Assembly (NCBI GenBank): GCA_002698425.1 | Contig: NZXU01000119.1 | Location: forward strand, 1-7,321 | DNA from: Ahrensia sp. | GTDB lineage: Bacteria; Pseudomonadota; Alphaproteobacteria; Rhizobiales; Rhizobiaceae | Reading direction: 5' to 3' | DNA: 7,321 bases | Part shown: piece after piece, positions 6,054 to 7,321 of the stretch | Position numbering within the stretch: the first letter of the stretch is position 1 | Layout: every line of letters starts with the position of its first letter | Notes under the pieces: generated by a model | Database searches by the model: none | Told to the model about the DNA's origin: nothing | What the model saw: the letters and a program-made list of their open reading frames with translations, nothing else | Made by a program: the position numbers and the translations under genes

Positions 6054-7034
6054 ATGGCTCGCGAGAGTGTCGCTCCAGAACGCGATAGCGAAATCGCCAT
6101 ATGCGTCGTGACGTATGAGCGCCCCCGCGAACTCGGCCTGTTGCTGGACGAGTTGCGGATGCTGGAGGTTCCCGAAGCGTGCCGTATCCGCGTTATCGTG
6201 GTCGACAACGATCCGCGGGGTTCGGCCTTCGATGTCGTGCAGCAGCGCGCCGGGTCCGGCGAGGACGCGTGGTGCCGCTATGTCCGCGAAGACAGGCGCG
6301 GTGTCTCGGCGGCGCGCACGCGGGCGGTGAACGAGGCGCTGGCGACAGGGGCGGACTATGTCTGTTTCGTGGATGATGACGAGATTCCCGTCAGGACATG
6401 GCTGGTGCGTCTCTACGACAAGGCCCGGGAAACCGGGGCCGATCTGGTCGGCGGGCCCATGTTGTGCAGGCAGCCCGACGCGCCGATGACGGGATGGCAG
6501 CGCTTTCTGATGGCGGGTCTGTCGCACCACACATGGCAGAAGGTCTTGAAAGACCGTCTCAGGGCGCGGCGCGGCGGCCTTCCGACGATTATCACCAACA
6601 ACTGGTTCGCGAGCGCGGCGTTCCTGCGCGAAAGCGGCATACGCTTCGATGATCGCTATAGCCTGAGCGGCGGCGAGGACACCGATTTTTTCCTGCGTTT
6701 CGTCGATTCCGGCGGCAGGGGCGCCTGGTGCCACGAGGCGCTGGTGACGGAAAAACCGACGGTCAACCGGTTGAGCCTGAAATATCAGTTTCTCAGAAGT
6801 CGCGAGAAGTCACGCGTTCACTACATCCAGAAGAAGGAACGGGGCAAAACGCGTTCCCGCAAGCTCGTCAGGGCGATCGCCGCGCTGCGGATCGCGGTCG
6901 GCGCGACGATGCTGCTGGTCCTGTTTCCCGTGCCATGGGCGGTGATTTCCGGAACGCGCTCGGTCGCGTGGGGCTTCGGACGGCTGGACGGGCTCGGGGG
7001 CGCGCAAAGCGATTTCTTCGCGCATGCGCGCTAG
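6054..7034 (+). CDS. Glycosyltransferase family 2, ExoM-like
   Basis: This is a 326-aa GT-A fold, inverting-type enzyme that probably extends a lipid-linked or core oligosaccharide at the cytoplasmic membrane. From the ATG at 6054: ICVVTYERPRELGLLLDEL (16-34), the first nucleotide-binding strand; VIVVDND (47-53); YVREDRRGVSAARTRAVNEA (76-95), base and ribose contact region; YVCFVDDDEIPVRTWL (102-117) with the metal-binding DDDE; and LSGGEDTDFFLRF (204-216) with the catalytic-base ED pair, the pattern of rhizobial ExoM. A hydrophobic stretch near 277-298 (AVGATMLLVLFPVPWAVI) could anchor it in the membrane. I chose ATG 6054 because AGG lies 6 nt upstream. The in-frame TTG at 6027 has no ribosome site. 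The resemblance to ExoM does not prove a role in succinoglycan: no other exo gene is here. Confidence 0.92.
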   Translation: MARESVAPERDSEIAICVVTYERPRELGLLLDELRMLEVPEACRIRVIVVDNDPRGSAFDVVQQRAGSGEDAWCRYVREDRRGVSAARTRAVNEALATGADYVCFVDDDEIPVRTWLVRLYDKARETGADLVGGPMLCRQPDAPMTGWQRFLMAGLSHHTWQKVLKDRLRARRGGLPTIITNNWFASAAFLRESGIRFDDRYSLSGGEDTDFFLRFVDSGGRGAWCHEALVTEKPTVNRLSLKYQFLRSREKSRVHYIQKKERGKTRSRKLVRAIAALRIAVGATMLLVLFPVPWAVISGTRSVAWGFGRLDGLGGAQSDFFAHAR

Positions 7035-7046
7035 ATTCGCCGAATC
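7034..7046. repeat. Short perfect inverted repeat between GT2 stop and tRNA
   Basis: GATTCG-C-CGAATC forms 6-bp arms around a single base, starting at the last base of the GT2 stop codon. A second palindrome, CGCGCATGCGCG (7019-7030), lies just before it inside the gene's end. The single-base centre and lack of a T-run make it a poor terminator. It may be a chance result of high GC or a weak end signal for the convergent GT2 and tRNA transcripts. Confidence 0.25.
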
Positions 7047-7065
7047 CTGATTGTCGTGACCGGAA

Positions 7066-7141
<76 letters not shown>

Positions 7142-7154
7142 GGACCGTCGATGG

Positions 7155-7183
7155 TATCTATGCGGGAACGCGCATGGATGCAA
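7155..7183 (-). promoter_or_regulatory. Candidate promoter of tRNA-Val
   Basis: On the minus strand CTTGCAT (TTGCAT at 7178-7183) is followed after 17 bp by TAGATA (7155-7160), ending 13 bp before the first tRNA base. Spacing and position suit a sigma-70-type tRNA promoter. The -35 matches four of six consensus bases and the -10 is weak, as is usual in alphaproteobacteria. Confidence 0.4.
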
Positions 7184-7321
7184 GCGTTTGTCGCGCGTCT
7201 TGCAAAGGAGTTTTCGCGCCATGAAGGCCGTTGTGGCAAAAACGTCGATCCATCCATTTCGCGCGCTTGACAGGGTATCGGCAACCGCTTAAGTGACCGT
7301 CCACGCTCAGGCCTCGGCCGG
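7184..7321 (+). promoter_or_regulatory. Gene-free right edge with a TTGACA element facing out of the window
   Basis: No convincing gene lies here. CTTGACA (TTGACA at 7267-7272) is a perfect sigma-70 -35 hexamer. The bases 17 bp later are TAAGTG (7290-7295), a poor -10. It probably belongs to a rightward transcript starting near or beyond the edge. A 23-codon frame (7221-7292) preceded by AAAGGAG is discussed among the findings. Confidence 0.3.

Noticed and set aside
6015..6734. 239-codon minus-strand frame opposite the GT2 gene
   Set aside because: The plus frame carries DDDE and GGEDTDFF motifs in order. The minus frame has no recognisable domain.

Overview
The window is GC-rich chromosomal DNA, most likely from an alphaproteobacterium of the Hyphomicrobiales (Rhizobiales) type. 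The evidence for this is an HU protein of the alphaproteobacterial kind, a lipoprotein-type S11 carboxypeptidase, an ExoM-like glycosyltransferase and the overall base composition. Genus cannot be fixed by reading alone.

Layout from left to right: the 3' part of an HU gene (+), closed by a clear intrinsic terminator; a penicillin-binding-protein-like D-Ala-D-Ala carboxypeptidase lipoprotein (-); a divergently placed ATP-grasp protein of the 'sugar-transfer associated' type (+); a convergent two-gene operon (-) in which a MurF/CapB-like Mur ligase is followed by a GT-B (GT4-like) glycosyltransferase; a 280-bp divergent intergenic region; a second two-gene operon (+) with a GT25-type and an ExoM-like GT2 glycosyltransferase; and a tRNA-Val(UAC) gene (-) with its own likely promoter. 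The last 130 bp hold no gene I can defend, but do contain a TTGACA element pointing off the right edge.

The five genes between about 1.4 and 7.0 kb look like a small surface-glycan locus: three glycosyltransferases of different folds (GT-B, GT25, GT2) plus two different ATP-dependent ligase-fold proteins (ATP-grasp and Mur ligase), both of which typically form amide or similar acyl bonds. There is no polymerase, flippase, ABC exporter, sugar-nucleotide gene or integrase in view. The locus therefore either depends on export genes elsewhere or builds a short glycan or glycopeptide on a lipid or core acceptor. The Mur ligase is the most unusual member: it starts almost directly at its P-loop, lacking the UDP-MurNAc-binding N-domain, and ends in a four-cysteine tail that ordinary Mur ligases do not have.

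The housekeeping flanks (HU on the left, tRNA-Val on the right) suggest that carbohydrate genes were inserted at a stable chromosomal site. No att duplication or recombinase is visible inside the window.
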